From Coriobacteriaceae bacterium (GTDB lineage: Bacteria; Actinomycetota; Coriobacteriia; Coriobacteriales; UMGS124): DNA of 12,024 nucleotides. Of the stretch, positions 1-6,877 are shown in pieces (position 1 is the stretch's first letter; each line of letters begins with the position of its first letter). The translations under genes were made by a program, and so were the position numbers. The stretch is from contig JAHZGC010000034.1 in assembly GCA_019421015.1 (NCBI GenBank), forward strand, positions 1 to 12,024, read 5' to 3'. The notes beneath the pieces were generated by a model, which saw nothing but the letters and a program-made list of their open reading frames with translations, did not search any database and was not told the DNA's origin.

Positions 1-57
1 TAGAGCACTCGGCTGTTAACCGAGTTGTTGTAGGTTCGAGCCCTACTCGGGGAGCCA
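1..57 (+). tRNA. tRNA-Asn(GTT), 5' end cut by window edge
   Basis: The visible part begins inside the D arm. The anticodon stem is bases 8-12 paired with 20-24, around a 7-base loop whose centre (15-17) is GTT, which reads Asn codons AAC and AAU. The T arm is 30-34 paired with 42-46, with the loop TTCGAGC. The 3' acceptor strand is 47-53, followed by discriminator G54 and an encoded CCA at 55-57. Roughly the first 20 bases lie outside the window, so the 5' acceptor strand cannot be checked. A strong terminator follows 11 bases later. Confidence 0.95.
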
Positions 58-68
58 GGAAACTTCAA

Positions 69-95
69 GACCGCCAGGTGACTGGCGGTCTTTTT
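69..95 (+). terminator. Intrinsic terminator of the tRNA-Asn unit
   Basis: A perfect 9-bp stem (69-77 GACCGCCAG with 82-90 CTGGCGGTC) closes a 4-base loop GTGA and is followed directly by five T. Flanking AA (67-68) can also pair with the first Ts. This is a textbook factor-independent terminator ending the tRNA-Asn transcript. Confidence 0.93.
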
Positions 96-164
96 GTATC
101 CTCAGTTTGTGTTGTGTGCCACCCGTGACCGTTGCAGTCAGCACCCTCCATGGGCGCCTGCCTG

Positions 165-173
165 TGATACGAT
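165..173 (+). promoter_or_regulatory. Probable extended -10 promoter of tRNA-Arg
   Basis: TGATACGAT fits an extended -10 element (TGn followed by TACGAT). It would place transcription start around 180, just before the tRNA 5' end at 182. No good TTGACA-like -35 lies 16-18 bases upstream, so activity would rely on the TG extension. The rest of the 96-164 spacer shows no other recognisable signal. Confidence 0.45.
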
Positions 174-181
174 TTCCCAGC

Positions 182-257
182 GCCTCCTTAGCTCAGCGGA
201 TAGAGCGTTCGCCTCCGGAGCGAAAGGCCGACGGTTCGAGCCCGTCAGGAGGCACCA
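182..257 (+). tRNA. tRNA-Arg(CCG)
   Basis: Complete cloverleaf. The acceptor stem 182-188 (GCCTCCT) pairs perfectly with 247-253. The D stem is 191-194 with 203-206. The anticodon stem is 208-212 with 220-224 around loop 213-219, with anticodon CCG at 215-217. The T stem is 230-234 with 242-246 and the T loop is TTCGAGC. The discriminator is A254 and CCA is encoded at 255-257. It reads CGG arginine codons. It is separated from the upstream tRNA-Asn by a terminator and has its own terminator, so it is a single-gene transcription unit. Confidence 0.97.
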
Positions 258-267
258 TCGATGCCTC

Positions 268-301
268 GCCCTCCCCGCGCCCGCTGCGAGGAGGGCTTTT
301 T
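268..301 (+). terminator. Intrinsic terminator after tRNA-Arg
   Basis: GCCCTCC (268-274) pairs with GGAGGGC (290-296) around a 15-base loop, followed by five T (297-301). It begins 11 bases after the tRNA CCA end. The loop is long for a terminator, but the C-rich and G-rich arms and the U tract are clear. It lies only 37 bases before the acnA start codon. Confidence 0.82.
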
Positions 302-328
302 GTTTACGACAGTGCCCACAGGCAATGG

Positions 329-335
329 AAGGAAG
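329..335 (+). promoter_or_regulatory. Ribosome binding site fixing the acnA start
   Basis: AAGGAAG lies 3-5 bases before ATG 339 and is the reason for choosing that start. The reading frame stays open upstream to an ATG at 261, but using it would translate the tRNA-Arg terminator hairpin. Confidence 0.75.
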
Positions 336-338
336 ACC

Positions 339-3002
339 ATGGGAGACGCGCCTGAGCTGTTTGCCGAGCTTACCGTCGGCGAGAAGACCTACCGATACAT
401 CCCCGTGGAGAAGGTCGCAGGGGCCGAGGGGCTTCCCTATACCCTTAAGATCCTGCTCGAGAACGTCATGCGGCTGCAGGGCGACGCTGCGGCGGCCCAG
501 AAGGCGGCGGCAGCCGTCGTCGAGGCCGGCCTTGCGGGGGAGGTGGGGCCCGAGGTGGCGTTCATGCCCTCTCGCGTGCTGTTCCAGGACTTTACCGGCG
601 TGCCGGTCATGGCCGACTTCGCCTCCATGCGCGAGGCCGTGGCGGCCTTGGGGGGCGACCCCCAGCTGGTGAACCCGCTCATCCATTGCGACCTCGTCAT
701 CGACCACTCGGTCATCGGCGACGTCGCGGGCTGCCCCGAGGCTGCCGCCGAGAACGAGCGCATCGAGTTCGGGCGCAACGAGGAGCGCTACCGCTTCCTG
801 AAGTGGGCCCAGTCATCCCTGCGCAACGTCGACATCCTGCCTCCCGCCGCCGGTATCTGCCACCAGCTGAACATCGAGCTGCTCGCCCGCGGCGTCATGA
901 CGGCGCCGGGGGAGGGCGGCCAGGCTCCGCTGGCCTATTTCGACTCCGTGGTGGGCACCGACTCCCACACCACCACCGTCGACGGCATCGGCGTGCTCGG
1001 CTGGGGTGTCGGCGGCATCGAGGCCGAGGCCGCCTCGCTGGGGCAGTCCATCCCGATTCTGGTGCCCAAGACCTACGGCATCCATATGACCGGCGCGCTG
1101 GCCGAGGGCGTCTCCGCTATGGACCTCGCCCTGACCGTGGCCCAGATCCTGCGCGCCAAGGGCGTCGTCGGCTGCTTCGTCGAGGCGTTCGGCGAGGGCG
1201 TCGAGACCCTGAGCGCCACGCAGCGCACCTGCGTGAGCAACATGTCGCCCGAGTACGGGTGCACCTGCCTGCTCTTCCCCTACGACGAGCGCACCCTCGA
1301 GTACTACAAGGTGACCGGGCGCGATCCCGAGCAGGTATCCCTCATCGAAGCCTACGCCAAGGCCCAAGGTCTCTGGCACGACCCGAGCCAGCGCGCCGCC
1401 TACGCCGACGTGATCGAGCTCGACCTCTCCACGGTGGAGCGCAGCCTCGCCGGCCCCTCGCGCCCCCACGAGCGCATCTCCTTCGCCTGTGCCAAAGAGG
1501 CCACCGACGCCGTCACGCGCTCCCATGGCCGCGAGCCCGGTGCGGGCGCAGTTCCGGTTAAGGTGGGCGAGAAGACCTTCGAGCTCGGCAACGGCACGGT
1601 GGCCATCGCAGCCATCACAAGCTGCACCACCACGGCAGATCCCGAGATGATGGTCGCGGCCGGCCTGCTTGCCAAGAAGGCCGCCGACGCCGGCGTCTAC
1701 GCCAAGCCGTGGGTCAAGCGCCTGCTCTCGCCGGGAAGCCACGCTTCGGAGCTGCTGCTTGACCGCGCGGGCCTGCTTGGCCCGCTTGCCCTGCAAGGCT
1801 TCTACACGGCGGGTTTCGGCTGCATGAGCTGCATCGGTAACTCCGGCCCCATCCTGCCCGCCCTCCACGCCGTGGCCGACGAGATCGACCTGGCCGCCGT
1901 GGTGTCGGGTAACCGCAACTTCGAGGGGCGCATCTCCCCCGACGTGAGCCAGAACTACCTCGGGTCCCCGGCCGCCGTGGTGGCCTATGCTCTGGCCGGC
2001 ACCGTGGACTTCGACTTCGGGTCCGACCCCCTGGCCGAAGGGGAGAACGGTCCCGTCTTCTTGCGCGACCTGTGGCCGAGCGACGAGGAGGTGCGCTCGG
2101 TGCTCGCGGAGCACCTCGACGCGTCGGTCTACCGTGAGGCGACGGAGGACATCCACGAGGGCAGCGAGGCGTGGCGCGCCCTTGCCGGCGAGGAGGGGGA
2201 GCTCTACGCCTGGGACGAGGGCTCGACCTACATCCGCCGTCCCCCCTACTTCGACGGTATGGAGGTCGCGTTTCCCGAGCCCGCGCCCATCGTCGGCGCC
2301 CGCGCTCTGGTGCGGCTCGGCGACTTCATAACCACCGACCACATCTCTCCGGCAGGCTCGATCGCAGCCGACTCGCCTGCGGCGCGCTACCTGCGCGGGC
2401 GCGGGGTCGACGACGCCGACTTCAATACCTACGGCTCGAGGCGCGGCAACCACGAGGTGATGGAGCGCGGGACCTTTGCCAACGTGAAGCTCAAAAACGC
2501 GCTGGCCCAGGGCAAGGTGGGCTGCTGGACGCGCGACCAGCTGAACGGCGAGCTCGTGAGCGTCTGGGACGCCTCGGCCGACTACCGCGAGCACGGCGTG
2601 CCCCTGGTGGTCGTCGCGGGCCAGATGTACGGCTCGGGGTCGAGCCGCGACTGGGCGGCCAAGGGCCCCATGCTCCAGGGCGTGAGGGCGGTCCTCGCCT
2701 CCTCTTTCGAGCGCATCCACCGCTCCAACCTCATCGGTATGGGCGTCATGCCGCTCCAGTTCGTCGAGGGCCAGGACGCCGAGTCCCTCGGGCTCGACGG
2801 TACCGAGGTCTATGACATCCCGGCCGTGGACTTCTCGACCGTCGAGCTCCCGGTTAGCGTGGAGGTGACGGCCACCGCGGCCGACGGCACGGCCAAAACG
2901 TTCCCGATGCTCGTGCGTGTGGACACGCCCACCGAGGCCGACTACATGGCCAACGGCGGCATCCTCCAGTACATGGTGCGCGTCATGGCGCGCCGCGCCT
3001 AG
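339..3002 (+). CDS. acnA: Aconitate hydratase A (aconitase)
   Basis: Interconverts citrate and isocitrate through cis-aconitate, using a [4Fe-4S] cluster in the cytoplasm. The 887-residue product matches the AcnA/IRP-type length of about 890. Cluster ligands are Cys429 (in SCTTTADP), Cys495 and Cys498 (in GCMSCIGNSGP). Other family signatures are VVGTDSHTTTVDG with GWGVGGIEAEA, NRNFEGR (residues 525-531), and in the swivel domain YGSRRGNHEVM and YGSGSSRDW from Tyr764, which carries the catalytic serine and substrate-binding arginine. ATG 339 is preferred over in-frame ATG 261 because it has a good ribosome site and lies after the tRNA terminator. The usual Asn of SCTN is Thr431 here. The downstream zinc-ribbon gene follows after 8 bases, so the two are probably co-transcribed. 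No convincing promoter is visible between the tRNA terminator and the start. Identity is secure. Confidence 0.97.
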   Translation: MGDAPELFAELTVGEKTYRYIPVEKVAGAEGLPYTLKILLENVMRLQGDAAAAQKAAAAVVEAGLAGEVGPEVAFMPSRVLFQDFTGVPVMADFASMREAVAALGGDPQLVNPLIHCDLVIDHSVIGDVAGCPEAAAENERIEFGRNEERYRFLKWAQSSLRNVDILPPAAGICHQLNIELLARGVMTAPGEGGQAPLAYFDSVVGTDSHTTTVDGIGVLGWGVGGIEAEAASLGQSIPILVPKTYGIHMTGALAEGVSAMDLALTVAQILRAKGVVGCFVEAFGEGVETLSATQRTCVSNMSPEYGCTCLLFPYDERTLEYYKVTGRDPEQVSLIEAYAKAQGLWHDPSQRAAYADVIELDLSTVERSLAGPSRPHERISFACAKEATDAVTRSHGREPGAGAVPVKVGEKTFELGNGTVAIAAITSCTTTADPEMMVAAGLLAKKAADAGVYAKPWVKRLLSPGSHASELLLDRAGLLGPLALQGFYTAGFGCMSCIGNSGPILPALHAVADEIDLAAVVSGNRNFEGRISPDVSQNYLGSPAAVVAYALAGTVDFDFGSDPLAEGENGPVFLRDLWPSDEEVRSVLAEHLDASVYREATEDIHEGSEAWRALAGEEGELYAWDEGSTYIRRPPYFDGMEVAFPEPAPIVGARALVRLGDFITTDHISPAGSIAADSPAARYLRGRGVDDADFNTYGSRRGNHEVMERGTFANVKLKNALAQGKVGCWTRDQLNGELVSVWDASADYREHGVPLVVVAGQMYGSGSSRDWAAKGPMLQGVRAVLASSFERIHRSNLIGMGVMPLQFVEGQDAESLGLDGTEVYDIPAVDFSTVELPVSVEVTATAADGTAKTFPMLVRVDTPTEADYMANGGILQYMVRVMARRA

Positions 3003-3010
3003 GGGCTGCC

Positions 3011-3847
3011 GTGTACTGCCCGTACTGTCGCCAGCAGCTCAAAGAGACCGACCGGTTCTGCACCCGCTGCGGCAAGCGCCTTCCTGTGGGGGTACCTGCA
3101 CCCTCGGCGCCCCAGCCGCTCGCTGCGTCCCCGACGGCGTCTGCGCCGCTGTCGGCGAGGGAGGCTCAGCCCGCAGCTCCCAAGGTGCCCAAGGCCAAGG
3201 CCGCCCCGGTGCCGGTGGTGCCGGGAAGCCCCGTCCCCGTTGCCATGGCCATCGTCGCATGTCTGCTCGCCTTGGGGGCGGTCGCCGTCCTGCTGCTGGC
3301 CCCCTTGGTGTCGATCACCCCCGTCGCCGACGGCTCGGGCCTGTTGCTCTCGGCGGCGGCGCGGTTCGACGGGGCCTTTGCCGCGGCGGCCGACCCCTGG
3401 TTGGGCCAGCAGGCCCTGACGGCCGTGCCGCTGGCTGAGCTTGTCCTGTCCTATGCCGACGAGGGGGCCAACGTCTCCGTCGCCGTGGGGACGGGGTGCC
3501 TGTTGGGGCTGGCAGCGGCGTTTGCGTTGCTGCTTGCGGCGGGGATCGTGTCGATCGCCCTGCGCAGGCGCCCCACGGGGCTGCTCGTGGCGGGCTGCGT
3601 GGGGACGACCTTTGTGTCGGTAGCCCTCCTGGCGGCCGTCTTTGCGGTCGACCTGATGTGGACCCCCCGGCTCAAGACGGCAGTGGGCGCCCTGTACGGC
3701 GGGGTCGGGCCCCAGGTTGCCGTGCCCGACCATATGGCTGTGGCCACCCCCTGGCTCGTGGTTGCTGCGGTGCTGGCGGCTGCTGCCTGGTGCGTCGCGG
3801 TGGCCGCGCGCCGGCGTTGGGCCATCGAACATCCACGCCTGGGCTGA
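3011..3847 (+). CDS. Zinc-ribbon protein with four membrane segments, function unknown
   Basis: 278 residues from a GTG start, with AGGGGC just upstream partly within the acnA stop region. The N terminus is a zinc ribbon with CPYC (Cys3, Cys6) and CTRC (Cys17, Cys20). A Pro/Ala-rich linker follows (about 25-72). Hydrophobic segments lie at about 75-101, 156-184, 190-214 and 246-268; between the first two is a soluble stretch of about 50 residues, probably extracytoplasmic. The C terminus ends in a basic patch (RRR). Such zinc_ribbon_2-like domains are common at the N terminus of actinobacterial and Gram-positive membrane proteins of unknown role. The position 8 bases after acnA implies co-transcription but does not show a functional link. 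I recognise no enzyme motif and assign no function. No terminator follows it. Confidence 0.85.
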   Translation: MYCPYCRQQLKETDRFCTRCGKRLPVGVPAPSAPQPLAASPTASAPLSAREAQPAAPKVPKAKAAPVPVVPGSPVPVAMAIVACLLALGAVAVLLLAPLVSITPVADGSGLLLSAAARFDGAFAAAADPWLGQQALTAVPLAELVLSYADEGANVSVAVGTGCLLGLAAAFALLLAAGIVSIALRRRPTGLLVAGCVGTTFVSVALLAAVFAVDLMWTPRLKTAVGALYGGVGPQVAVPDHMAVATPWLVVAAVLAAAAWCVAVAARRRWAIEHPRLG

Positions 3848-3854
3848 CCGCCTG

Positions 3855-3863
3855 TGGTACCAT
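3855..3863 (+). promoter_or_regulatory. Possible extended -10 promoter for the ABC export operon
   Basis: TGGTACCAT reads as TGn plus a TACCAT -10 box, a few bases after the zinc-ribbon gene stop and about 75 bases before the permease start. No matching -35 is visible. The 90-base gap (3848-3937) has no T-rich terminator, so read-through from acnA is also possible. Confidence 0.3.
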
Positions 3864-3937
3864 CAACCATTCGGAACGGACCGCAGCCGTAACAAGGGGC
3901 ACGCAAGCCCGGCTTACACGATGGGGGGACTTCTCAG

Positions 3938-4792
3938 GTGACGGACAGACGGCAGTCTGGGGGCCAAAAGGCCGTCCCAACCGGCAAGGATCTCGCAAAG
4001 CGTCAGGTGAGGAACAGCACGCTGTTCATCCTCCAGCAGCTCGTGTCCCGCGATTTCAAGCTCAAGTACCGCCGCAGCGTTCTCGGTGTCCTCTGGAGCG
4101 TGCTCAACCCGCTCCTGATGATGGCCGTGCTTGCGCTTGTCTTCTCCAACATGTTCCGTTTCGACATAGACAAGTACCCCGTCTACCTCATTTTGGGCAT
4201 GACGCTCTTCACCCTCATGAGCGACTCCACGAGCTCGGCCATGAGCTCGATCATCGGGGCCTCGGCGCTTCTCAAGAAGGTGCGCGTGGAGAAGGCGGTC
4301 TTTCCTATCGAGAAGGTGCTGTTTGCGCTCGTGAACTACCTGTTCTCCTTCGTGGCGGTCGTGGTGGTCATGGTCGTGTTCGGCGTGCGGCCCAGCTGGT
4401 CCATGCTGGCGCTCCCGCTGCTTCTCCTCTACGTGGTCGTGTTCTGCACGGGTCTTGGCTTGCTGCTGAGCGCCCTGTCGGTCTTCTTCCGCGACGTCAT
4501 GCACCTTTGGAGCGTCGTGATCACGGCTTGGAACTACCTCACCCCCGTCTTTTGGCCCGAAGAGATGCTCACGAGCGGCGCGCTTGCGGGGGGGCTCGGC
4601 CACGTGCTCATGGCCGCCGAGCAGTTCAACCCCATGTACTACTTCGTGTCGTACCTGCGGCAGATCATGATGTACGGCACGATGCCCGACCTTGAGTTCA
4701 ACCTCATGTGCGTGGCCTTTGCGGTCGTCACCTTTGCCGTGGGCCTCCTGGTGTTCCGCAAGGTCCAAAGCAAGTTCATCCTCTACATCTAG
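3938..4792 (+). CDS. ABC-2 type permease for surface glycan/teichoic acid export (Wzm/TagG-like)
   Basis: Membrane subunit of a two-component ABC exporter that would move a lipid-linked polysaccharide or teichoic-acid-like polymer across the cytoplasmic membrane. 284 residues from GTG 3938, with a G-rich ribosome site (3923-3928). The conserved amphipathic entry motif VSRDFKLKYRRSVLGVLW (36-53) precedes about six hydrophobic segments, near 50-72, 82-105, 126-148, 157-180, 187-205 and 254-273. The family features NPL after the first motif, LLKKVRVEKAVFP (111-123), a cytoplasmic loop motif, and SVFFRDV (181-187) are all present. The length is usual for TagG/Wzm/RfbA-type permeases. The partner ATPase follows 13 bases after the stop. 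The class is secure; the exported substrate is unknown. Confidence 0.9.
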   Translation: MTDRRQSGGQKAVPTGKDLAKRQVRNSTLFILQQLVSRDFKLKYRRSVLGVLWSVLNPLLMMAVLALVFSNMFRFDIDKYPVYLILGMTLFTLMSDSTSSAMSSIIGASALLKKVRVEKAVFPIEKVLFALVNYLFSFVAVVVVMVVFGVRPSWSMLALPLLLLYVVVFCTGLGLLLSALSVFFRDVMHLWSVVITAWNYLTPVFWPEEMLTSGALAGGLGHVLMAAEQFNPMYYFVSYLRQIMMYGTMPDLEFNLMCVAFAVVTFAVGLLVFRKVQSKFILYI

Positions 4793-4805
4793 GCCGGGAG
4801 GTGCC

Positions 4806-5573
4806 ATGGACGCAAACGAGTCCCCCCAGCGTGCCGGCGAGCCCATCGTCGAGGTCGGCGACGTCAGCATGATCTTCAACATCGCCTCCGAGCGGCTCGA
4901 CAGCCTCAAAGAGTACTTTCTCAAGATCGTGAAGCACGAGCTCATGTTCAAGGAGTTCCGTGCGCTCGACCACATCAGCTTTACCGTGAACCGCGGGGAC
5001 GTGTTCGGCCTCGTGGGCACCAACGGTTCCGGCAAGTCCACGATGCTCAAGATCGTCGCCGGCGTCTTGGAGCCGAGCGAGGGGACGTGCACGGTGCATG
5101 GGACCATCGCCCCCCTGATCGAGCTGGGAGCGGGCTTCGACATGGAGCTCACGGCCCGCGAGAACATCTACCTGAACGGCGCGCTGCTCGGCTACTCGCG
5201 CACCTTCATCGACGAGCACTTCGACGAGATCGTGGACTTCGCCGAGCTGCGCGACTTCCTCGACATGCCGCTCAAGAACTACTCGAGCGGCATGGTGGCC
5301 CGCATAGCCTTCGCCATCGCCACGGCGACCAAGCCCGATTTGCTCATCGTCGACGAGACCCTCTCGGTGGGCGACTTTTTGTTCCAGCGCAAGTGCGAGG
5401 ACCGCATCAACAGCCTCATCAGCGACGACAACGTGACCGTCATGATCGTGAGCCACGACACGGGCCAGATCGAACGCCTCTGCAGCCATGCGATCTGGAT
5501 CGAGAAGGGCCACATGCGCATGCTCGGCGAGGCGCAGGAGGTCTGCGCCGCCTATCGACAGCTCGGTCAGTAG
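4806..5573 (+). CDS. ABC transporter ATPase for surface glycan/teichoic acid export (Wzt/TagH-like)
   Basis: Nucleotide-binding partner of the preceding permease. 255 residues, with GGGAGG 5 bases before the ATG. The N-terminal stretch with SLKEYFLKIVKHE (33-45) is typical of the TagH/Wzt subfamily. Walker A is GTNGSGKST (71-79), the Q-loop region is LIELGAGFDMELTARENI, which is diagnostic of polysaccharide exporters, the signature is YSSGM (159-163), Walker B is LLIVDE (179-184) and the switch His is 217 in VSHD. The protein ends about 38 residues after the H-loop, so it lacks the C-terminal glycan-binding domain of long Wzt proteins and the extended tail of TagH. That suggests recognition of a lipid-linked or non-capped polymer rather than a specific terminal sugar, which is inference. 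The glycosyltransferase gene follows after 14 bases, in one operon. Confidence 0.92.
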   Translation: MDANESPQRAGEPIVEVGDVSMIFNIASERLDSLKEYFLKIVKHELMFKEFRALDHISFTVNRGDVFGLVGTNGSGKSTMLKIVAGVLEPSEGTCTVHGTIAPLIELGAGFDMELTARENIYLNGALLGYSRTFIDEHFDEIVDFAELRDFLDMPLKNYSSGMVARIAFAIATATKPDLLIVDETLSVGDFLFQRKCEDRINSLISDDNVTVMIVSHDTGQIERLCSHAIWIEKGHMRMLGEAQEVCAAYRQLGQ

Positions 5574-5587
5574 GGGAGAGACCCGTC

Positions 5588-6796
5588 ATGGAAAACACAA
5601 GCAACGCTTCGGCAGAGAAGGCCTCCGGGTCCACGGGCTCCGACTGGGCGGGGACGGTGCCGCAGCCTGCTATGATCCCCGACGTCACGGTCGTCGTGCC
5701 CTGCTACAACGTCGAGAAGTACTTGGCGCAGTGCCTCTCTTCGATTCTCGAGAACACCCGCGCAGCCCTCGAGGTGATTGCCGTGAACGACGGTTCGCCC
5801 GACGGCAGCCTGGCCGTCATGAAGTCCTTCGCCGCGCGCGACCCCCGCGTCCATGTGATCGACAAGCCCAACGGAGGCTACGGCATGGCGGTGAACGCCG
5901 GCCTGGCCAACGCCCACGGGACCTACGTCGCCGTGGTCGAGCCCGACGACTACGTGCGACCGCATTTCTATGACCACACCGTGGCCTTCGCCCGCTCCTT
6001 CGAGACGCTGCCCGACGTCGTGAAGACACCTTACCTGCGCATCACGATGCCCGACACGCCCAAGGAGCGGACCTATTATTGCGCCTACTACGATCGTCTG
6101 CGGCCGCCGCATCAGCCCTTTACGATCGCTGAGGTGCCCCGCCTGCTCCAGCACCACCCCTCCATCTGGTCGGCGCTCTACCGCCGCGCCTTCCTCGAGG
6201 AGAAGGGCATCCGCTTCATGGAGGTCCCGGGCGCCGGCTGGGTCGACAACCCCTTCCTTGTTGAGACCCTCTGCCAGGCATCTTCGATCGTCTACCTGAA
6301 CACGCCCTACTACTGCTACCGGGAGGACCTGCCCGGCTCGTCGAGCATGCTCAGGAGCACGCTTCTGGGCTTCGAGCGCTGGCATCAGATGCTCGATATC
6401 ATCGAGCGGCTCGGCATCGACGATCCCCGCGTGCTCTCGGCCCATTACGTCCGCGGCTTCACCTATATGGGCGGTGCGTTGGAGGCCGACGACGCCAAGG
6501 ACTCCGAAGAGGTGCTGCAGGCCGTGACCTCCATGGTGGAGCGTATGGATCCCAAGCTCGTGCTTGCCAGCCGCTACCTCGACGGCAACCGCAAAAGGAT
6601 GTTCTGTCGGCTTCGCGGCATCGAGGGGGCGTCCTGGAGCGAGCTGCCTCACCTCGGCAGCCTTGCCGACGAGTTCGTCTATAGCCTCCGCACGAACGGG
6701 CTCGGGTTTGCCGCGTCGCGCGTCGGCATGTACTTTGCGCGCAAGTTGCACATCAAGGCCAACGACCCGACCAAAACCGCCTCGGCAGGCATATAA
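5588..6796 (+). CDS. Family 2 glycosyltransferase
   Basis: 402 residues with a GT-A fold N-terminal domain: VTVVVPCYNVEKYL (33-46), VNDGSPDGS (66-74), NGGYGMAVNAG (95-105) and the metal/nucleotide-sugar motif EPDDYV (118-123). The remaining 280 residues are a less conserved accessory region containing GAGWVDNPF and CYREDLPGSSS, features shared by GT2 enzymes of surface polysaccharide and teichoic-acid clusters. There are no clear membrane segments, so it probably acts at the cytoplasmic face of the membrane. ATG 5588 is 14 bases after the ATPase stop and has GGGGAGAG upstream; an in-frame ATG 5672 would also keep the catalytic domain but has a weaker site. Position after an exporter pair suggests it adds sugars to the exported polymer. 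Its stop codon overlaps the pyr -10 box. Acceptor and donor sugars cannot be told. Confidence 0.9.
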   Translation: MENTSNASAEKASGSTGSDWAGTVPQPAMIPDVTVVVPCYNVEKYLAQCLSSILENTRAALEVIAVNDGSPDGSLAVMKSFAARDPRVHVIDKPNGGYGMAVNAGLANAHGTYVAVVEPDDYVRPHFYDHTVAFARSFETLPDVVKTPYLRITMPDTPKERTYYCAYYDRLRPPHQPFTIAEVPRLLQHHPSIWSALYRRAFLEEKGIRFMEVPGAGWVDNPFLVETLCQASSIVYLNTPYYCYREDLPGSSSMLRSTLLGFERWHQMLDIIERLGIDDPRVLSAHYVRGFTYMGGALEADDAKDSEEVLQAVTSMVERMDPKLVLASRYLDGNRKRMFCRLRGIEGASWSELPHLGSLADEFVYSLRTNGLGFAASRVGMYFARKLHIKANDPTKTASAGI

Positions 6797-6797
6797 T
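6792..6797 (+). promoter_or_regulatory. pyr operon promoter -10 box
   Basis: A perfect TATAAT, overlapping the TAA stop (6794-6796) of the glycosyltransferase gene. Expected transcription start is about 6803-6804, putting the PyrR hairpin at the very 5' end of the RNA. The hexamer 17 bases upstream (GACCAA) is a poor -35, and there is no TG extension. Confidence 0.65.
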
Positions 6798-6805
6798 GGC
6801 TGCGA

Positions 6806-6837
6806 CCTTTAAGCGCGGTACGGAGAGACCGGCAAGG
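6806..6837 (+). promoter_or_regulatory. PyrR-binding hairpin (anti-antiterminator) in the pyr leader RNA
   Basis: CCTT (6806-6809) pairs with AAGG (6834-6837). A purine-containing internal bulge TAA (6810-6812) follows, then GC (6813-6814) with GC (6832-6833), unpaired G6815, CGGT (6816-6819) with ACCG (6828-6831), and an 8-base loop ACGGAGAG. This agrees with the architecture known for PyrR sites in Bacillus and Enterococcus pyr leaders: CCUUUAA 5' side, loop of the type UCCNGAGAG, and AAGG closing the base. By analogy, UMP- or UTP-bound PyrR would stabilise this hairpin and let the downstream terminator form. The neighbouring pyrR gene keeps the RNA-contact segments. The match was made by eye; no covariance model was run. 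Confidence 0.85.
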
Positions 6838-6877
6838 CACCCATAGAGCACCACCCTGCCAAGCCCCTAAGCGTCCG
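6821..6877 (+). promoter_or_regulatory. Candidate antiterminator structure of the pyr leader
   Basis: GGCAAGG (6831-6837), part of the PyrR hairpin, can pair with CCCTGCC (6854-6860) with one A-C mismatch. CGGA (6821-6824) can pair with TCCG (6874-6877), which is in the 5' arm of the terminator. Forming this structure would exclude both the PyrR hairpin and the terminator, as expected of the default 'on' state at low UMP. The long internal loop makes the exact fold uncertain. Confidence 0.4.

Noticed and set aside
182..257. tRNA-Arg 3' end as an attachment site for an integrated element
   Set aside because: tRNA genes are common integration sites, but the downstream DNA is a terminator and acnA, with no integrase and no repeated copy of the tRNA end in the window.
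261..338. Upstream extension of acnA to ATG 261
   Set aside because: It would translate the tRNA-Arg terminator hairpin, adds 26 residues unlike AcnA, and has no ribosome site. ATG 339 is well supported.
813..2720. A 635-codon open frame on the - strand, antisense to acnA
   Set aside because: Same artefact: the mirror of acnA, with His/Ala/Gly/Arg-rich translation and no ribosome site or motif.
3921..3941. Six-codon open frame (ATG 3921, stop overlapping the permease GTG) as a possible leader peptide
   Set aside because: Its ATG is directly followed by the G-rich ribosome site of the permease and it has no ribosome site of its own; likely chance.
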